The notes below the pieces were generated by a model that saw only the letters and a program-made list of their open reading frames with translations, was not told where the DNA came from and did not search any database. A stretch of 9,277 nt of DNA from positions 1 through 9,277 of the forward strand of contig JAEZBZ010000188.1 of the NCBI GenBank assembly GCA_023412745.1. Reading direction: 5' to 3'. The first letter of the stretch is position 1. Every line of letters starts with the position of its first letter. This document shows, piece after piece, positions 6,685-9,277 of this stretch. The translations under genes and the position numbers were made by a program. This DNA is from Pseudomonadota bacterium (GTDB lineage: Bacteria > Pseudomonadota > Alphaproteobacteria > Rhizobiales > Hyphomicrobiaceae).

Positions 6685-7914
6685 TCAGACTGCGTCGTCG
6701 CAAGCCAATTCACGGCCATTCCAAAGCGGATGGCCGCTTTCAAACTCTGCAATATTATGGGCGACGACCTGCTGCAATGAACCGGTTTTCGCAAAGACCT
6801 CGCGCTGCCGCATGGAACTGTTGCCCTCGGCGAGAATGCGCCTCAGCGTATCGAAATGTCTGTCGTAGCCAAGTTCCGTCGCAGTTTTGGAGATACGATC
6901 GCACCACGCGAAAATATCGTCGCGAAGAGATTTCACCTCGCCTTCGAGGCTGGTGATCAGCTTGGCGTCCAATCCAAATCGCATGGCGCGCCATTTATTT
7001 TCGCGGGCCAACCAGCGCGGCGGCGGCGGCACATCATCCACCCAGCTCCCGTTTTCGCGGAACCAGTGCGCCAGCGTATGAATAAATGCGACAGCCGCCA
7101 AAGTCTCAGAAATCGTCGCAAACCCATCACAAACGCGAATCTCAAGTGTCCCGTGTCCGGGACTTGGCCGCAAATCCCACCACAGATCCTTGAGAGACTG
7201 AATGGCGTCGCAAGCCTTCAGCGTATTGCAGAGCTGACCGAATTCGCGCCAGGAATGGACCATGTAGGGCTGTCCCGCCGTCGGCAAGGCCTCGTACGTC
7301 GTCGGACGACATGAGGCGAGACCGGTGTCTTCGCCTTGCCAGAAGGGCGAGCTGGCGGAAATGGCCAACAGATGCGGCAGAAAATGCAGGAAGAAGTTGT
7401 TGAAACGGATGCATTCGTCTCCGCTTCGCATGCCGATATGAACATGCATGCCGAAAACAGTCATGCGACGCGTGAGCCATTGATTGCGATCGATCAGCTC
7501 GTGGTATCGCGGTGTTGGCGTGATGATGCAGTCGGCGTAACGCGCAAACGGGTGACAGCCGGTTGTCGAAAAAGCCAGCCCAAGGTCGCTGCCAATACTC
7601 TGCAGGCGCGAAATAGTCGGCCCCAAATCCTGCTCGACCGCGTGGACGTCAATGCACTTGTTGGAATTGATTTCAACCGTGCTCAGATAGAACTCACGCG
7701 TAACGGCCGGCATATGCGCGGCACGCGCCAGGACGTCTTCCGCCCGTGAGGCAAGATTGTACGTCGCAGGATCGACGATCTGCAGCTCGATCTCAACGCC
7801 AAGCGTGAGCGAACCTGCCGATTTAAAGATCAAATCGTCCCCATCGGCTTCCGGGCGCAGCGTGATGCGGTCGAGTATCGACTCCAACGGCGCCGTTCGC
7901 CGAGATCCGATCAT
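6685..7914 (-). CDS. Carboxylate-amine ligase, YbdK-like (glutamate-cysteine ligase GCS2 family)
   Basis: A 409-residue member of the GCS2/YbdK family. These ATP-grasp-like ligases join a carboxylate (often the gamma-carboxyl of glutamate) to an amine through an acyl phosphate. Conserved acidic and histidine positions are visible: E41 and E43 (LGVEIELQIVD), E81 (STVEINSNKC), H157 and H159 (FGMHVHIGM), the SSPFWQGEDTGLASCR segment (188-203), and E258 (GHGTLEIRVCD). I chose the ATG at 7914, with GAGGGAG at 7931-7925 and a 10-nt spacer; the frame extends to 7989 but those extra residues do not resemble the family. E. coli YbdK has only weak glutamate-cysteine ligase activity, so the family name does not define the product. 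The gene is followed by an M20 peptidase and preceded by a transporter gene on the same strand. Local G+C is clearly lower than in the 1756-5352 block. Confidence 0.87.
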   Translation of the reverse strand: MIGSRRTAPLESILDRITLRPEADGDDLIFKSAGSLTLGVEIELQIVDPATYNLASRAEDVLARAAHMPAVTREFYLSTVEINSNKCIDVHAVEQDLGPTISRLQSIGSDLGLAFSTTGCHPFARYADCIITPTPRYHELIDRNQWLTRRMTVFGMHVHIGMRSGDECIRFNNFFLHFLPHLLAISASSPFWQGEDTGLASCRPTTYEALPTAGQPYMVHSWREFGQLCNTLKACDAIQSLKDLWWDLRPSPGHGTLEIRVCDGFATISETLAAVAFIHTLAHWFRENGSWVDDVPPPPRWLARENKWRAMRFGLDAKLITSLEGEVKSLRDDIFAWCDRISKTATELGYDRHFDTLRRILAEGNSSMRQREVFAKTGSLQQVVAHNIAEFESGHPLWNGRELACDDAV

Positions 7915-8077
7915 GATGCGTTTGCTCCCTCGGCAATGTCCCGGCTTACAAAAGGCCGCGTTGGGAGAAACCGGCGCACAACTTTGCACCAGTTCCCTGT
8001 GTGCTAACGCAAAGGGCTGCTTGTCCGTTCCCCTTGAGCCGGCCGACCGACCTCATCGATCCACGCGTATTGAGGTG

Positions 8078-8998
8078 TCATTTTTCGGGCTGCGCGCCAT
8101 TCCGCGCGATGCGCGACTCGCGCCAGGTGATGAACAGCGTCGATGAAATGATCAGGCCAGCCCCGATCCAAGTCGAAATCGCGGGGATCTCGGCAAACAG
8201 CAAATAGCCCCAGCCCACCATCCAGAGTAACCGAACATAATCTGCCGGCATGCAAATGCTCGCGTCTGCCATCCTCAGAGCTTGGATGTAAGCGTAGTTG
8301 CCCAGACCGGCCAACGCCCCCATGACAAGCAAGATGAACCAAGTTTGACTAGTCGGCCAAACCCAAAACGGCAGGGCCCCCAGGCACGCAAAAGGCGCGA
8401 TCATCAGCGGCTGGTAAAAACTCACCGTCAGCGGACTGTCGTAGGTCATCAACTTTTTGGCCAGCAACAGAGAACTCGCCCAAAGAATGCTCGAGCCGAG
8501 CGCCGCCAACGCACCAACGGAAACGATCTCCGCGCCAGGCTTTAGTACGATCGCGGTCCCCAGCAGCCCAACGATCACGGCCAGCCAGCGCCGGATGCCG
8601 GCAATCTCGCCAAAAAAGAGAGCCGCCCCGATCGTGACGAAGATCGCGGTTGTAAAACTCAGCGCTCCGGCATCCGCCAACGGCAAAACTTTCAGCGAGT
8701 AATACCAGGCCGTCATCGAACAGACGCCGATCGTTCCCCGCAGCAGCTGCAAATCCAGCCTGTTGCTCCGGAACCCTGTGCGGCCTAGCCGCATGAGCAA
8801 CGGCATGGTCAGCAGAATGGTGAAGACGGATCGGAGGAACACGATCTGTATAGTCGGAAGCTCGTCACCAATCGTGCGCACGCAAACGTGCAAAGCCGAT
8901 GAAACCAATCCAGCCATAAGCATCAGCAAAACAGCGAAAACAACTTCCGGCCGGCTGCCGAGCAGAACTGATAGCTGGAGCTTACCCCCCAAGCGCAT
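8078..8998 (-). CDS. EamA/DMT-family inner-membrane transporter
   Basis: A 306-residue integral membrane protein of the drug/metabolite transporter superfamily, with two EamA repeats and about ten predicted transmembrane helices. Repeat one starts with VVFAVLLMLMAGLVSSALHV and contains the characteristic LRGTIGVCSMTAWYYSLKVL and FTTAIFVTIGAALFFGE segments. Repeat two starts near GALAALGSSILWASSLLLAK and ends with LLWMVGWGYLLFAEIP and an IGAGLIISSTLFI helix. Members export amino acids, metabolites or drugs; the direction and cargo cannot be read here. The ATG at 8998 is preferred over the in-frame TTG at 9022 because GAGAGGG lies 5 nt before it. The gene is on the same strand as the downstream ligase and peptidase genes, but 163 nt separate it from the ligase start, so co-transcription is possible, not certain. 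It lies just downstream of an rRNA operon terminator. Confidence 0.9.
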   Translation of the reverse strand: MRLGGKLQLSVLLGSRPEVVFAVLLMLMAGLVSSALHVCVRTIGDELPTIQIVFLRSVFTILLTMPLLMRLGRTGFRSNRLDLQLLRGTIGVCSMTAWYYSLKVLPLADAGALSFTTAIFVTIGAALFFGEIAGIRRWLAVIVGLLGTAIVLKPGAEIVSVGALAALGSSILWASSLLLAKKLMTYDSPLTVSFYQPLMIAPFACLGALPFWVWPTSQTWFILLVMGALAGLGNYAYIQALRMADASICMPADYVRLLWMVGWGYLLFAEIPAISTWIGAGLIISSTLFITWRESRIARNGAQPEK

Positions 8999-9003
8999 GA
9001 TTG

Positions 9004-9010
9004 CCCTCTC
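9004..9010 (-). promoter_or_regulatory. Ribosome binding site fixing the transporter start
   Basis: On the - strand GAGAGGG (9010-9004) is followed by CAATC and the ATG at 8998. This decides against the longer TTG start at 9022. The rest of the interval up to the rRNA terminator at 9167 must hold the transporter promoter, if it has its own, but no convincing -35/-10 pair was seen. Confidence 0.75.
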
Positions 9011-9166
9011 GAGATCGCGCAAAGATCAGGAAAGCCCGAAACGCACCAATATGCGAGGGAAATCATTGCATGGCCGAACCGCGTCGGCCCAACATCCACT
9101 GTGAAGAGCGCGTGTTTGCTCGATGCCTGCGCCCAGTCGCGGCCCACAAGCGAGGCTGCGGAAAAC

Positions 9167-9195
9167 AAAAAAGCCGCCGCTGAAACAGCGACGGC
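9167..9195 (-). terminator. Intrinsic terminator of the rRNA operon
   Basis: Read on the - strand, GCCGTCGCTG (9195-9186), a TTT loop and CAGCGGCGGC (9182-9173) form a 10-bp stem, followed at once by six T residues (9172-9167), a G and four more T. The one non-Watson-Crick position is G-U in - strand RNA but would be C-A in + strand RNA, which shows that the element is built for - strand transcription. It lies about 50 nt after the 5S gene end. Confidence 0.9.
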
Positions 9196-9246
9196 CTTTT
9201 GTATCAATGAAGAGGGTTTTTCGAAGACTTTCCTCACCCTTTGGCA

Positions 9247-9277
9247 GACCTGGCAACGACCTACTCTCCCACGTCTT
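9247..9277 (-). rRNA. rrf: 5S ribosomal RNA, 3' end only (gene continues past the window)
   Basis: The - strand begins at the edge with AAGACGTGGGAGAGTAGGTC followed by GTTGCCAGG, the highly conserved 3' part of bacterial 5S rRNA (the GUGGGAGAGUAGGUC region and the final helix I strand). Only about 31 nt are present. The exact 3' end is estimated from helix I and may be off by a few bases. No tRNA follows between here and the terminator, so this is the end of the rRNA operon, whose 23S and 16S genes should lie to the right of the window. Confidence 0.9.

Noticed and set aside
8923..9237. Small - strand frame with a hydrophobic, signal-peptide-like N-terminus
   Set aside because: It begins in the 5S-to-terminator spacer, runs through the terminator hairpin and overlaps the transporter start. 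The hydrophobic stretch is a translation of the terminator region, and no convincing ribosome binding site was seen.

Overview
The window looks like chromosomal DNA of an alphaproteobacterium, most likely of the Bradyrhizobium/Rhodopseudomonas/Afipia group. This rests on high G+C coding DNA, alphaproteobacterial-looking protein sequences and the tail of a 5S rRNA gene at the right edge; the genus is an inference. I see no transposase, integrase, CRISPR array, tRNA or transcriptional regulator. Eight protein genes are complete and one is cut by the left edge.

Left part (1-1571): the end of a sulfide-oxidising flavoprotein (FccB/SoxF type, + strand) faces a small secreted monoheme cytochrome c (- strand). 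A perfect 13-bp stem-loop sits across the flavoprotein stop codon. The pair fits periplasmic sulfide oxidation, flavin to heme, although the usual co-directional fccA-fccB order is not seen here.

Middle part (1756-5352): two short-chain dehydrogenases (SDRs) converge with a 22-nt gap. The second is divergent from a lambda-crystallin-like 3-hydroxyacid/3-hydroxyacyl-CoA dehydrogenase, which is followed 11 nt later by a beta-keto acid cleavage enzyme (BKACE, formerly DUF849). The last two form a plausible two-step unit: oxidise a 3-hydroxy acid to a 3-keto acid, then cleave it with acetyl-CoA to acetoacetate and a new acyl-CoA. The substrate cannot be read from sequence.

Right part (5507-8998, all - strand): reading with transcription, an EamA-family (DMT superfamily) transporter, a YbdK-like carboxylate-amine ligase (GCS2 family) and a cytoplasmic CPG2-like M20 carboxypeptidase. 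The ligase and peptidase are 59 nt apart and likely co-transcribed. They could make and break an amide or peptide bond in the same small-molecule family. This block has visibly lower G+C than the middle part.

Right edge (9167-9277): the 3' end of a 5S rRNA gene on the - strand and a strong intrinsic terminator, i.e. the end of an rRNA operon that continues beyond the window. No gap between genes exceeds 300 bases.
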